Under the pieces are notes generated by a model, which had not been told where the DNA came from, did no database searches, and saw nothing but the letters and a program-made list of their open reading frames with translations. DNA of 54,542 nt from the NCBI GenBank assembly GCA_030673895.1, contig JAUTCR010000019.1, positions 1 through 54,542 of the forward strand. The letters are read 5' to 3'. Made by a program: the position numbers and the translations under genes. Origin of the DNA: Verrucomicrobiota bacterium JB023. GTDB taxonomy: Bacteria > Verrucomicrobiota > Verrucomicrobiia > Verrucomicrobiales > Akkermansiaceae. Within the stretch, counting starts at the first letter, position 1. Every line of letters starts with the position of its first letter. Shown one piece after another: positions 25,952 to 35,821 of the stretch.

Positions 25952-27613
25952 TTACTTGACCTCGAAGGTGTAAGTCCCCGGCTGCGCGATGATCTCCTGC
26001 CGCCCATTGGCGTGGCGCATGATGCGTGCTCCGAAGGACTCGTTTACCGGCTTGCCCGACTCCAGGATCGTCGCGTCCTCTCCGGCAGGGAGAGAGATGA
26101 TCGCGTTGGTATTGCAAGGAATGGCCACCTCAGCTTCGAGCTTCCCGTCCTCATGCCGCTTCCAGTGGATGGAAAGGCGACCGTAAGGGGTGTCGTGGTG
26201 AGCCTTCACCCAAGTCAGCTGGCTATCTTCGGCAGGAAAGTAGGGAGCCAGGTAACTGGCGCGGAATCCAGCGGCTTGATGGTTGAGGCCGGCTGCGAAG
26301 GACATCATCCATTCTGAGCTGGCGGCCAAGGTGACCAGGTCCGCCTCGCTCTCTTTGGCAAATCCCCGAACCAGTTGCAGAGCTTTATCCTCCTGCCCGG
26401 TCCAAGTCAGGACGGGCAACACGGCGCTGGTCCCAATCGGTCCGGTCTGGAGACCTTCCTTCGCGATCTGCTCACCCAGCCGCTGCGCCATCGGCAACTT
26501 GGCTTCCGGAGGAACGACTCCGTAGCGCAGCGCGAGAATGCGGGATGTCTGTGTTGGATCCTTCAGCTTGTTTTCTTCTGTGAGGAAGTTCCGCTTGAAG
26601 CCTTTGCTAACCCGATCGAACCAAGCATTGTGCTGCAGAATATAGGGTGGATGGGGAATCGCGGTAGCCATCTCGCCAAGGATCCGGCAATCGAGCGCGA
26701 ATGAGGTCAGGCTGAGGAGTTCGTGGCTGATGGCGTCGGATTTGTCGTGAAGGGCGGTTCCAAAGGCCTTTCCGTTGAAGTCCGGGTCAAGGTCGCGGCG
26801 CTTCATCCCGTACTCGACCAGGTTCTCGAAGCGGCCACGGAAATAGTGATCGTCGCCGGTCATCTGCCAGAGGGCGAAGGGGACGATGACTGCGGCATCG
26901 GAATAGATGGGCGCATATTCGGGCTCGTCATTCCGGCTAGGGAGGAAGGCTGGATAGAGCTTCTCCTCAGTTTGCGCTTCGTCGAGAGTGGCGAGCCACT
27001 TCTCATAAAGTGGGCCGACGTGGGCATCGAAGGCGAACGAACGCGCGCAGAGCTGCTGGATTGCTCCCGAGGAAATATCGCCTAAGTGCTCTTGGCGGGC
27101 TTGCCGGGACTTGGCGAAAAGCTCGTTCAGGGCGGGGTCGCTGCACTCGAAGCTTGAGAGGATCGCCGGTTCGTAATCGGCATACGATTCATCCAGCGTG
27201 GCCTTGGGATTGACCTTGAAATGCGTGGGCTCACTCCACTCCGTGGGTTGATCCTGGTGGTTCCAGATTTTGACTCGCCAATAGATGTCAGAATTTAACG
27301 GCAGCTTGGGAACATTAACCTCAACGAGGTGGGAATTGGGGCTCTCCACTTTTTTGGAATCCCACAGCAGACCCTTTTCCGCTTTGAGGGCATCTTCACT
27401 GCCTGCCATCTGGATTTGATAAGCCGTCTGACGCTGCCCTCGTTCCCCGGAGGCCAGAACCCAGGAGAAGCGGGGGGACATGCCGGTGACGGTCGGGGTG
27501 GAAAGGTTCTCGACCTTCAAGCGGGAAAGTTCGATGGGAGCCAACTGGCTGTCGTCGCCATGCAAGGAGGCCAGGGTGCAGCTGGCGAGAAGGAAAGAGA
27601 GCAGGGATTTCAT
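25952..27613 (-). CDS. Short GH78 (alpha-L-rhamnosidase-like) protein lacking the usual catalytic motif
   Basis: This 553-residue protein with a signal peptide (cleavage near LHG) begins with the GH78 N-terminal beta domain (SPRFSWVL, GQRQTAYQIQ, YWRVKIWN). It continues with an alpha/alpha-barrel segment: YEKWLATLDEAQ, YPAFLPS, DAAVIVPFALWQMTGDDHYF. It ends with a C-terminal beta domain (DTPYGRLSIHWKR). Known rhamnosidases have around 900 residues, with a carbohydrate-binding beta domain before the barrel and the DERxGWxGD motif carrying the general acid. Here that segment is replaced by SSGAIQQLCARSFAFDAHV, so hydrolysis is doubtful. It may bind rhamnosides or act by another route. It is a single-gene unit on the minus strand. 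Confidence 0.75.
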   Translation of the reverse strand: MKSLLSFLLASCTLASLHGDDSQLAPIELSRLKVENLSTPTVTGMSPRFSWVLASGERGQRQTAYQIQMAGSEDALKAEKGLLWDSKKVESPNSHLVEVNVPKLPLNSDIYWRVKIWNHQDQPTEWSEPTHFKVNPKATLDESYADYEPAILSSFECSDPALNELFAKSRQARQEHLGDISSGAIQQLCARSFAFDAHVGPLYEKWLATLDEAQTEEKLYPAFLPSRNDEPEYAPIYSDAAVIVPFALWQMTGDDHYFRGRFENLVEYGMKRRDLDPDFNGKAFGTALHDKSDAISHELLSLTSFALDCRILGEMATAIPHPPYILQHNAWFDRVSKGFKRNFLTEENKLKDPTQTSRILALRYGVVPPEAKLPMAQRLGEQIAKEGLQTGPIGTSAVLPVLTWTGQEDKALQLVRGFAKESEADLVTLAASSEWMMSFAAGLNHQAAGFRASYLAPYFPAEDSQLTWVKAHHDTPYGRLSIHWKRHEDGKLEAEVAIPCNTNAIISLPAGEDATILESGKPVNESFGARIMRHANGRQEIIAQPGTYTFEVK

Positions 27614-27726
27614 GGTTTGGGTCGCGGCGAAATAGATCGCCGAAGTCGCGCCGGGGTCAAGATCCCAGCGTGGAGATGGCGAGAATTATCCGCACGGGTT
27701 TGATGCCTAAGAGGGTGCGATGCGCC

Positions 27727-29868
27727 TCACCTCACAGTGATGGACTGATCCTCCGGATTGGCGGCTTGCTCCTGTTCGGGTGCCATTTCCCGGATGAGCT
27801 TTTCCATCTCCGGGCGGGGGGATCCGCCGGCTTTGCGGAACTGACGATAGTAGTCGAGAGCGAGACCCTTGTCCCCGATCTCCTCGTGAAGAACGCAGAG
27901 ATTGAACAAGGGATCCAGATACTGGGGGTTGAGCTTGTGGGCTTCCTCGAAGTGTTCGCGTGCCTTCTCAAGCTCGACGGATTGCGCGAAGACGACACCC
28001 AGCCGATTGTGTGCGTCGGCATTCGTGGGTTGCAGCTTGATTGCGAGGTCCAGCTGAGTGCGGGCTTTCTCGAGGTCGCCCTTCGCGAGGTGCGCGGCCC
28101 CGAGCATATGATGGGCGTAGGGCAGAGGGCTGGTCCGCATTGCAACGGCATTCTCAAAGGACTCGATGGCAGGATCCAAGCGGCCCATGCGGAATTGAAT
28201 GACCCCCTGGTTCAGCATCGTGGGGATGTGGCCCGGATGCTCCTCGAGGATCTCTTCGCACAATTCCATCGCAACGTTCAGTTTGCCTTTGCGGTAGGTG
28301 CGCCGGATGGTGTTTTCGAGCGCCTCGATGTGGCGGCGTACGCGGGCCCCGGCTTGACGGCGTTCCTCGGGCGAGGCCCGTTCGGCATCGAAGCGGAAGG
28401 TGCCATTGGTCTGGGTGGTATCCACCATCAACTGCTCTTCCGCAGTCAGGGTGAGTTCTTCGCCCAGAAATTGGCGGACGGCGAGCCGCACTTCCTCGTC
28501 ATTATCGGTTTCACCCATCTTGGCGAGCTCGGTCAGAACAAGATCGCCCATCTCGCGCCGCCGCTTTTGCATGCGGAGGTTCTTCTCGATCACCTCGCGC
28601 AGGATGCGGTTCTCCTCACGCAGGTCGGCATCGAGATCCGCAAGATTGGTCCGGGTGTTAATTTCGGCCAGAGCGTTGCGCAGCTTTTGCTCGGTAGCGA
28701 GGAGGCGCAAGCGGTCGTTCTCCTTCTCTTCCTTGAGTTGGATGATCTGGTCCTTGGCCATGGCAAGGTCACGTTTGGCCTCATTGAGCTGTTCGCGGGT
28801 AGCGTCGGAGTCCCGGGAGATGGCTTCCATGTTCTGCCGGGCCTCGCGAAGATCGCGCGCCAAGGTCATGTTCTGCTCAATGAGCTTCTGCAGCCGGTCG
28901 CCCTGGTTGAGCTGGAGGAGGTCGGCCAGGCTATCCCGTTCTTTGGCAATTTTGTCGCGCTCGCTGATTAAGGAATCCACCTCGGTCCGGGCTTCCGTGA
29001 GCAGGGTTTCGAGGCGGGAGGTGCGTTGGCGCTCAGCTTCCAGAAGAGTCCGGGTCTTCTCCAGCTCGGCACGCACTTGCTTGTCCTCCGCCCGGAGCTT
29101 GGCGATGAGCGCCCCACCGACTTCTCGCTCTTTGTCCATCATCTCCTTGAGTTCATTGGCCCGCTGACGGGCCAGCTTCTCCTGGGTGTCGAGATTGGAG
29201 AGGCGGGTCGAAGCCTCTTCCAGCTGGGAGTGGGCATCCGCCAGCTGGCGGGCCAGGGCACGCTTCTCTTCTTCCACGAGATCGAGCCGATTGCGTAGCT
29301 TCCGCACCTCGATGGACAGCGAGGAGGCGGCGAGTTCATCCCTTTCCTGCTTGAGGGTGGTGATTTGGCTCTGCAGGCGGGCGACGTCGGCATTGCGCAG
29401 ATCCTCGGATTTGGTGAGACGGGCTTGCAAGGAAGCGATTTGGCGCGAGAGCAGGGCGGCGGTGTCTTTCTGTTTTTCCGTCATCCCCTCGGCGGTGCCG
29501 ACCGGGGCCGCCGATTCGTCGTAAAGTGCCAAGGGGGCATCGTTTGCTGTGGCTTCGACTTCCGGGGTCAGTTCCTCGATCAGCCAATTGATTTCCTCTC
29601 GTTTTTTCTCAACGAGGCTGGGTTTCCACTCCGGATGGTAGAGGGCCACGGCATCGAGAAAGCGCCGGGCCCGACGAGCGGCATCGAAGGCTTCTGTTGC
29701 CTTTCCTCCTTTACGAAAGTCGAGAGCTTCGCTGTGAGAAAGGTAACCTTCGAAGTAAACGTCGGCGGGATTGATAGTCGAGGGGTCCTTGTTTTCATCC
29801 GCAGCCAGGGGGAGCGAGGCCGAGCAGAAGAGAAGAAGAGCCCAGAGGAAGGGGTGTGCAACCTTCAT
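27727..29868 (-). CDS. Exported coiled-coil and TPR protein
   Basis: This 713-residue protein has a signal peptide (ending LPLAADEN). After a helical N-terminal section it contains a very long heptad-rich coiled coil (about 135-440; repeated Arg/Glu/Leu such as LARQLADAHSQLEEAS). The C-terminal 200 residues hold tetratricopeptide repeats, e.g. NQGVIQFRMGRLDPAIESFENAV, AHLAKGDLEKARTQLDLAI and NRLGVVFAQSVELEKAREHFEEA. It is probably a periplasmic or outer-membrane scaffold. No enzymatic motif is seen. The spacing to the divergently transcribed oxidoreductase (30004) leaves room for two promoters. Confidence 0.8.
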   Translation of the reverse strand: MKVAHPFLWALLLFCSASLPLAADENKDPSTINPADVYFEGYLSHSEALDFRKGGKATEAFDAARRARRFLDAVALYHPEWKPSLVEKKREEINWLIEELTPEVEATANDAPLALYDESAAPVGTAEGMTEKQKDTAALLSRQIASLQARLTKSEDLRNADVARLQSQITTLKQERDELAASSLSIEVRKLRNRLDLVEEEKRALARQLADAHSQLEEASTRLSNLDTQEKLARQRANELKEMMDKEREVGGALIAKLRAEDKQVRAELEKTRTLLEAERQRTSRLETLLTEARTEVDSLISERDKIAKERDSLADLLQLNQGDRLQKLIEQNMTLARDLREARQNMEAISRDSDATREQLNEAKRDLAMAKDQIIQLKEEKENDRLRLLATEQKLRNALAEINTRTNLADLDADLREENRILREVIEKNLRMQKRRREMGDLVLTELAKMGETDNDEEVRLAVRQFLGEELTLTAEEQLMVDTTQTNGTFRFDAERASPEERRQAGARVRRHIEALENTIRRTYRKGKLNVAMELCEEILEEHPGHIPTMLNQGVIQFRMGRLDPAIESFENAVAMRTSPLPYAHHMLGAAHLAKGDLEKARTQLDLAIKLQPTNADAHNRLGVVFAQSVELEKAREHFEEAHKLNPQYLDPLFNLCVLHEEIGDKGLALDYYRQFRKAGGSPRPEMEKLIREMAPEQEQAANPEDQSITVR

Positions 29869-30003
29869 GAAACTCCGTAGTCTAGGGAGGAACGATGAAA
29901 CTTAAAGAAGGAAAATTGGCAGGCTGGGGCTGCGTAAAATGACAACCGGAAGGGCGGAAGATCGGCGTTGTCAAACGGGGGGAACCTAGCAGGATGGCGG
30001 AGT

Positions 30004-31170
30004 ATGAGTTTCTCAGACAGAAAAATCCGTATGGGCATGATTGGTGGAGGTCGCGACGCCTTCATCGGAGGAGTTCACCGCATCGCCGCCGCGATCGATC
30101 AGCAGATCGAGCTGGTCTGCGGGGCCTTCAGCTCGACGCCCGAGAAGTCGAAGGCGTCCGGGAAGGATTTCCTCCTGCCAGAGGATCGGTGCTATGGCAC
30201 CTTCGAGGAAATGATCGAGACCGAGGCCCAGCTCCCCGTGGGCGAACGGATGGATTTCGTCTCGATCGTCACTCCCAATCACATGCACTTTCCTGCTGCC
30301 AAGGCTGCCCTTGAGGGAGGCTTTCACGTTCTTTCCGACAAGCCGGCCACCCTCGACCTCGCCGAAGCCAAGGCGCTGAAGGAAGTGATTGCCAACTCCG
30401 GCAAGCTCTACGGCCTGACCCACAATTACCCGGGCTATCCCATGGTCAAGCAGGCGCGGGAGATGGTGCAAGGAGGAGAATTCGGTAAGATCCGTAAAAT
30501 CGTGGTCGAGTATCCGCAGGGTTGGTTGGCAACCCGGCTGGAGGCTGATGGCGCAAAGCAGGCGGAATGGCGGACAGATCCCAAGCGTTCGGGCGCGGCG
30601 GGGTGCATGGGGGATATCGGTACCCATGCCGAGAACCTCGCGGAATACATCTCAGGTCTCTCGATTGCCGAATTGGCCGCAGACCTGACCTCTTTCGTAG
30701 ACGGTCGCTTGTTGGACGATGACGGCAACGTCCTTCTCCGCTTCGAGGGAGGAGCCAAGGGCGTCCTCCACGCCTCGCAGATCTCTGTGGGCTGCGAGAA
30801 TAACCTGAACATCAGGCTGCACGGGGAAACAGGAGGTATTGAGTGGCATCAGATTGAGCCGAATACCCTCAAGGTGTTCCGCCTGGGCAAACCAACCGAA
30901 ATCTGGCGCACCGGCAACGACTACGTCGGGGAGGCTGCGGCGGCTAATTCACGCACCCCTTTCGGCCATCCCGAGGGCTACTTGGAGGGTTTTGCTAATG
31001 TTTATCGTAACTTCATCAACCACATCCGAGCGGTGGAGGATGGCCTGGAGGTCACGGATTTGATTCTCGATTATCCGAAGATCGATGACGGTATCCGGGG
31101 AATGGCCTTCATCGAGGCCGTGGTGAAATCGAGCGCGAACAATGCGGCTTGGACCGCCTTGGAGGCTTAA
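30004..31170 (+). CDS. Gfo/Idh/MocA family oxidoreductase
   Basis: This 388-residue NAD(P)-dependent oxidoreductase of the glucose-fructose oxidoreductase / inositol dehydrogenase family has a nucleotide fold starting RMGMIGGGRDAFIGGVH. It continues SIVTPNHMHFPAAKAALEGGFHVLSDKPATLDLAEA, where the Lys of DKP is the conserved catalytic or cofactor residue, and GCMGDIGTHAENLAEYISG, where His is the usual catalytic base. The substrate is unknown and presumably a sugar or cyclitol. The ATG at 30004 gives the normal N-terminus; an in-frame start at 29968 would add a 12-residue tail. It is monocistronic. A strong hairpin follows at 31193. Confidence 0.9.
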   Translation: MSFSDRKIRMGMIGGGRDAFIGGVHRIAAAIDQQIELVCGAFSSTPEKSKASGKDFLLPEDRCYGTFEEMIETEAQLPVGERMDFVSIVTPNHMHFPAAKAALEGGFHVLSDKPATLDLAEAKALKEVIANSGKLYGLTHNYPGYPMVKQAREMVQGGEFGKIRKIVVEYPQGWLATRLEADGAKQAEWRTDPKRSGAAGCMGDIGTHAENLAEYISGLSIAELAADLTSFVDGRLLDDDGNVLLRFEGGAKGVLHASQISVGCENNLNIRLHGETGGIEWHQIEPNTLKVFRLGKPTEIWRTGNDYVGEAAAANSRTPFGHPEGYLEGFANVYRNFINHIRAVEDGLEVTDLILDYPKIDDGIRGMAFIEAVVKSSANNAAWTALEA

Positions 31171-31448
31171 GTTCGACATCAAGTCAAAAGGGGCGGCAGG
31201 GTTTGGGCAAACCCCGTCGCTCCCGGGCTCCCTAACAGCCTGCCACGGTCATTTTTGACGCTCAGCTGCTTGACCCATTGACCAGTATTTGGTCCGCGAG
31301 GTGCTTTTTACCGGAGACGACACCTTAAAATTTCGGAAAAAACACGGTTACAGCAGGGAGGGTGGTTGACTCTCGGCCTCGAGGATCCTACCAATCCCTT
31401 GGCCAACGCGGGGGGTCCAAATTGGCTGAACGAGACCACCACTGACTC
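31171..31448. other. Spacer with a long hairpin before sucA
   Basis: This spacer of about 280 bases holds an inverted repeat at 31193-31220 (GCGGCAGGGTTTG pairing with CAAACCCCGTCGC, 12 of 13 positions including one G-U, two-base loop), probably the terminator of the oxidoreductase gene although no U-tract follows. No open frame was found. Confidence 0.45.
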
Positions 31449-34262
31449 ATGAGTTCCACTGTTTCGGCGCGCTTGAACGCAAATCTTTTAGAGGAAAATT
31501 ACGAGCGCTGGCAGAAGGATCCGCGTTCTGTCGATGAGAGCTGGAATGCTTTCTTCGAGGGATTCGAACTCGGAGTCGTCCAAGCCAAGCCAAAAGGGAA
31601 GCCGGGCGAGAAGGTCGCTGGGCCCCAAGCTGGTTCTGGTTCCAGCTCAGGAGCCGCTTCCGTTGATGCTGCCTTGGATGGGGATCATGGACTCAACTTC
31701 CTCGGTCGGGTGGTCAGCTTGGTCTATAACTACCGGACCCTCGGACACACGCAGGCCCAGATCAACCCGTTGGAAGAAGAGGCCGAGCGCAACCCGCGTC
31801 TCGCCATCGACCGCTTCGGCTTGAGCGAGGAGGACCTCGAGCGGTCCGCGGCGACCCAGTTTTTCCGCAGTGGGCAGCCGATGAAGCTCCGGGAGATGAT
31901 TGAGGCTCTCGAAGAGACTTACTCCGGCTCCATTGGCTTTGAATTCATGCACATCCACAATACGGAGGTGCGGAATTGGATCCGTGAGCGCATCGAGAAT
32001 CGTGGCAGCCGGGACCGGATGACCAAGGAGGAGCAAACTAAAGCTCTCCGTTCCTTGATGGAATCCGAGCTCTTTGAGCAATTTTTGGCCAAGAGCTTCT
32101 TGGGTGAAAAACGCTTCTCCCTAGAGGGCGGGGAGGGAACGATGGTCCTCCTGAATCGCATCTTGGAACTCTGCCCTAGCGAAGGGGTCAAGGAGATCGA
32201 GATGGGAATGGCCCACCGCGGCCGGCTCAATGTGCTGGCCAATTTTGTCCGCAAAAGTTTGCGGACTCTTCTTTACGAATTCACTCCTAACTATGTGCCT
32301 GACCTCATCGCCGGTGATGGTGATGTCAAATATCACCTTGGCTATGAGAGTATCCGGACCCTTCCGGATGGTGAAGTGCGGGTCAACCTGGCCGCTAACC
32401 CCAGCCACTTGGAAGCAGTCAATGCGGTCGTCGAAGGAAAAGCCAGAGCGCGCCAGCGCCTTATCGGCGATGACGGGGTGAAGACCGACCGGACCCGCGT
32501 GCTTCCGCTTCTCATCCACGGTGATGCCGCCTTCGCGGGACAAGGATCCGTGGCGGAGGTGCTAAATCTTTCCCAGCTTCAAGGTTACCGGACGGGTGGC
32601 ACCATCCACCTGATCATCAATAATCAGATTGGCTTCACCACGATGCCGGCCGATGCCCGCTCCTCGAGCTATGCAACGGATGTGGCGAAGATGATCGAGG
32701 CTCCCATTCTCCACGTTAATGGCGAGAAGCCGGAAGAGCTTTGGTGGGCTGCTCAATTTGCTCTCGAGTTCCGCCAGCGTTGGGGCCGCGACGTGGTCAT
32801 CGACATGTATTGCTACCGTCGCCAGGGTCACAACGAGACCGACCAAGCGGCCTTCACCCAACCTCACATCTATCGCAAGCTCGATGGACGCAAGACCGCG
32901 GGCCAGCTCTATCGGGAGGAAGTCGTCGGATCCGGAGCGGTGAGCGAGGACGAGGTGGATCAGATTCACAAAGAGCTCTGGGGACGCCTGGAAGAAGGCT
33001 ATCAGGAGATGAAGCGCCTGGAGGAAAAAGGCGAGCGCACCGTTTTCAGTGGTTCAACCGCCGTTGCCCAAGAGGCTTACCGTCACGATGCCATCGAGAC
33101 CGGCGTCAAAGAGTCCATTCTCAAGCAGGTCGGCCAAGCTCTGGTGACCGTTCCTGATGACTTCAAGCTGCACCCAACCCTGGCCAAACGTTTCATCCCG
33201 CGTCGTCGCGACGCTATTGAGAAGGGTAAGAACGTCGATTGGGCCTTGGCCGAGTCACTTGCTTGGGGGGCGCTTCTCCTCGAGGGTTATCCAGTGCGTC
33301 TTTCTGGTCAGGATTGCCGACGGGGAACCTTCAGCCAGCGGCACGCTGTTTTCTATGATCACGAGACACGGGAGCGTTACACGCCCTTGAAGAATCTGGG
33401 CGAGGATCAGGCAAAATTCTGTGTTTATAACAGCCTTCTCTCAGAGGCTGCGGTCCTTGGCTTCGATTATGGTTACTCTCTCGGTTGCGAAAGCATGTTG
33501 ACGATGTGGGAGGCCCAATTCGGTGATTTCTCGAATGGGGCGCAGGTGATCATCGATCAATTCATCGCTTCCGCAGAGTCCAAGTGGCAGACGCCGTCGG
33601 ACTTGGTGATGCTGCTTCCCCATGGATATGAAGGCATGGGCCCCGAGCACTCGAGTGCCCGTCTGGAGCGTTTCCTCCAGCTCTGCGCGGAGTGCAATAT
33701 GATCGTGGGTAACTTCACGACCCCAGCCCAGTATTTTCACGCACTACGTCGCCAGAAAATCCGTGAGATTCGCAAGCCATTGATTCTCATGACGCCGAAG
33801 AGTTTGTTGACCAAGCCTGAGGCGGTTTCCTCCTTTGAGGAGATGGGAGAAGGCACCACCTTCCGCGAAATCATTGGTGATGCCGACATGGCTCAGAAGC
33901 CAGCGGAGGTTGAGCGCGTTATTTTCTGTTCCGGCAAGGTTTACTACGACCTCGTCGATTATCGTCGTGAGCATGAGATCGACAATGTGGCTATCATCCG
34001 GGTTGAGCAAATTTACCCTTATGCGGAGGACCTGGTCATTGAGGCGGTGAAGCCTTACGTCAATTGCACGAAGTGGGTCTGGTGTCAGGAGGAGCCGCTC
34101 AATATGGGAGCATGGAGCTTCATCGGTGACCGCCTGCAGGAAACACTCGATAGCCGGGTGCGCTATGCGGGACGAGGCCGGGCCTCGAGCCCAGCCGCTG
34201 GCTCCAAGGCGATGCACAAGAGGGAACAGGCGAAACTCGTCGAGGACGCCTACGAGGTGTGA
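31449..34262 (+). CDS. sucA: 2-oxoglutarate dehydrogenase E1 component SucA
   Basis: This 937-residue thiamine-diphosphate enzyme has the length and layout of Proteobacterial SucA. Its N-terminal segment NANLLEENYERWQKDPRSVDESW is the E2-binding tail. Core motifs include HRGRLNVLANF, GDVKYHLG, NPSHLEAVNAVVEGKARA, HGDAAFAGQGSVAEVLNLS, TIHLIINNQIGFTT and RRQGHNETDQAAFTQP. It decarboxylates 2-oxoglutarate and transfers succinyl to the lipoyl domains of SucB, encoded 32 bases downstream. There is no fused E2-like domain of the actinobacterial kind. Confidence 0.97.
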   Translation: MSSTVSARLNANLLEENYERWQKDPRSVDESWNAFFEGFELGVVQAKPKGKPGEKVAGPQAGSGSSSGAASVDAALDGDHGLNFLGRVVSLVYNYRTLGHTQAQINPLEEEAERNPRLAIDRFGLSEEDLERSAATQFFRSGQPMKLREMIEALEETYSGSIGFEFMHIHNTEVRNWIRERIENRGSRDRMTKEEQTKALRSLMESELFEQFLAKSFLGEKRFSLEGGEGTMVLLNRILELCPSEGVKEIEMGMAHRGRLNVLANFVRKSLRTLLYEFTPNYVPDLIAGDGDVKYHLGYESIRTLPDGEVRVNLAANPSHLEAVNAVVEGKARARQRLIGDDGVKTDRTRVLPLLIHGDAAFAGQGSVAEVLNLSQLQGYRTGGTIHLIINNQIGFTTMPADARSSSYATDVAKMIEAPILHVNGEKPEELWWAAQFALEFRQRWGRDVVIDMYCYRRQGHNETDQAAFTQPHIYRKLDGRKTAGQLYREEVVGSGAVSEDEVDQIHKELWGRLEEGYQEMKRLEEKGERTVFSGSTAVAQEAYRHDAIETGVKESILKQVGQALVTVPDDFKLHPTLAKRFIPRRRDAIEKGKNVDWALAESLAWGALLLEGYPVRLSGQDCRRGTFSQRHAVFYDHETRERYTPLKNLGEDQAKFCVYNSLLSEAAVLGFDYGYSLGCESMLTMWEAQFGDFSNGAQVIIDQFIASAESKWQTPSDLVMLLPHGYEGMGPEHSSARLERFLQLCAECNMIVGNFTTPAQYFHALRRQKIREIRKPLILMTPKSLLTKPEAVSSFEEMGEGTTFREIIGDADMAQKPAEVERVIFCSGKVYYDLVDYRREHEIDNVAIIRVEQIYPYAEDLVIEAVKPYVNCTKWVWCQEEPLNMGAWSFIGDRLQETLDSRVRYAGRGRASSPAAGSKAMHKREQAKLVEDAYEV

Positions 34263-34294
34263 GAAAAATTCGACTCTACTGAGAGAAAAAAATT

Positions 34295-35689
34295 ATGGCC
34301 GAGGAACTGAAGATACCGCCGTTTGGAGAATCCATTGTGACAGCGAATGTGTCCCGCTGGCACAAGGCTGATGGCGATAGCGTGAAGAAGGGTGAGACGC
34401 TTGTGACCTTGGAAACCGATAAGGTTTCCCAAGATTTGGATGCGCCGGTTGACGGTGTCCTCAAGATTCAGGTGGAGGAAGATGAAGAGGTCGAAATTGG
34501 TGCGGTGATCGCAACGATCGACGATTCCGCGGCCGCCCCATCCTCCAGTGAGGAGAAGCCTGCTGAGTCGGCTCCTGCCCAAGAACCTGCCGCGCAATCG
34601 ACAGAAGGAGCTGGAGAAGTCGTTCCTGTTAAGATTCCTCCCTTCGGTGAGAGCATTCAGACCGCCAGTGTTTCTTCCTGGGCGGTGAGCAACGGACAGA
34701 CTGTCTCCAAGGGACAGGCCTTGGTGACGCTCGAGACCGATAAGGTCTCCCAAGACCTCGAGGCTGAAGCCGATGGAACAATCGAAATCCTTGTCGCCGA
34801 AGGAGAAGAAGTCGCTATTGGTGCGACCATCGGTAAGCTGACCAAGGGGGCTGCGCCTGCGCAGGCTGCGCCCGAGAAGACGGCCGCGCCTAGCGAGAGC
34901 AAAAAGGAGACCCCGAAAGCCGCCGAGAGCAAGCCAGCTCCAGCAGCCCCGGTAGAAAAAGCTCCCGATAAGCGTGACCCTGCCAAGGAGGGCAAGGTGA
35001 CCCGCCGGAAGATGTCCATGTTGCGGCGCAAGATCGCCCAGCATTTGGTCAATGCACAGCAGACGGCAGCCATCCTGACCACTTTCAATGAGGTCGATAT
35101 GACCAACGTGATGGCCCTTCGCAAGGAGGTGCAGGAAGATTTTGTTTCCAAGCACGGCGTCAAGCTAGGTTTCATGTCTCTTTTTGTTAAGGCGGTTGTC
35201 TCCGCCTTGAAGGAAGTTCCCGCCATCGGCTATTTCATTGAAGAGAATGAAATCGTGGAGAATCACTTCTACGATATCGGAGTGGCCGTAGGCACCGAGA
35301 AGGGCCTTGTGGTCCCCGTTATCCGCGAATGCGATGAGAAAGGGTTTGCCGATATCGAGAAGAGCATCGCGGACAGCGCGAAGAAGGCTCGCGAAGGTGC
35401 CTTGCAGCTGGAAGACCTCCAGGGTGGGATCTTCACCATCTCGAATGGCGGCGTTTACGGATCGCTCTTGAGCACGCCGATTCTCAACCCTCCGCAGAGC
35501 GGGATCCTCGGGATGCACACCATCCAGCAGCGCCCCGTCGCAGTTGATGGCAAGGTCGAGATTCGTCCCATGATGTATCTCGCCTTGAGCTATGACCACC
35601 GCATCGTGGATGGCAAGGAAGCGGTCACTTTCTTGATCAATATCAAGAACTCGCTCGAGAATCCGGCACGGCTTTTGCTTGAGTGCTGA
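34295..35689 (+). CDS. sucB: 2-oxoglutarate dehydrogenase E2 (dihydrolipoyl succinyltransferase) with two lipoyl domains
   Basis: This 464-residue protein has two lipoyl domains, residues 3-77 (ETDKV, Lys43) and 111-183 (ETDKV, Lys150), joined by an Ala/Pro/Glu linker. A second flexible linker (about 184-232) runs straight into the catalytic domain from about 234 ([48 protein letters not shown] with His435 and Asp439). The peripheral subunit-binding domain (family SPAxRKLAxE ... GTGxxGRIxxxD) that normally sits between linker and core is not present, so how E3 is recruited is unclear. E. coli SucB has one lipoyl domain and the binding domain. The gene pairs with sucA; lpd is not adjacent. A hairpin follows the stop. 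Confidence 0.95.
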   Translation: MAEELKIPPFGESIVTANVSRWHKADGDSVKKGETLVTLETDKVSQDLDAPVDGVLKIQVEEDEEVEIGAVIATIDDSAAAPSSSEEKPAESAPAQEPAAQSTEGAGEVVPVKIPPFGESIQTASVSSWAVSNGQTVSKGQALVTLETDKVSQDLEAEADGTIEILVAEGEEVAIGATIGKLTKGAAPAQAAPEKTAAPSESKKETPKAAESKPAPAAPVEKAPDKRDPAKEGKVTRRKMSMLRRKIAQHLVNAQQTAAILTTFNEVDMTNVMALRKEVQEDFVSKHGVKLGFMSLFVKAVVSALKEVPAIGYFIEENEIVENHFYDIGVAVGTEKGLVVPVIRECDEKGFADIEKSIADSAKKAREGALQLEDLQGGIFTISNGGVYGSLLSTPILNPPQSGILGMHTIQQRPVAVDGKVEIRPMMYLALSYDHRIVDGKEAVTFLINIKNSLENPARLLLEC

Positions 35690-35741
35690 TACCGACCATC
35701 CACCTGCAGCAAGGTGTTTCTGAGCAGCATCACCACGTCGA

Positions 35742-35760
35742 CCGCCTCTTGACGAGGCGG
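35742..35760 (+). terminator. Hairpin downstream of sucB
   Basis: Perfect 7-bp stem CCGCCTC-TTGAC-GAGGCGG 52 bases after the sucB stop. There is no immediate T-run, so it is a weak terminator or an RNA-stabilising hairpin. Confidence 0.5.
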
Positions 35761-35821
35761 CTACCGACGCTGGACTTATTTTCCGGGTAGCTGTTCGTTG
35801 TCCAAGTGGCAGTGCGGTCGA

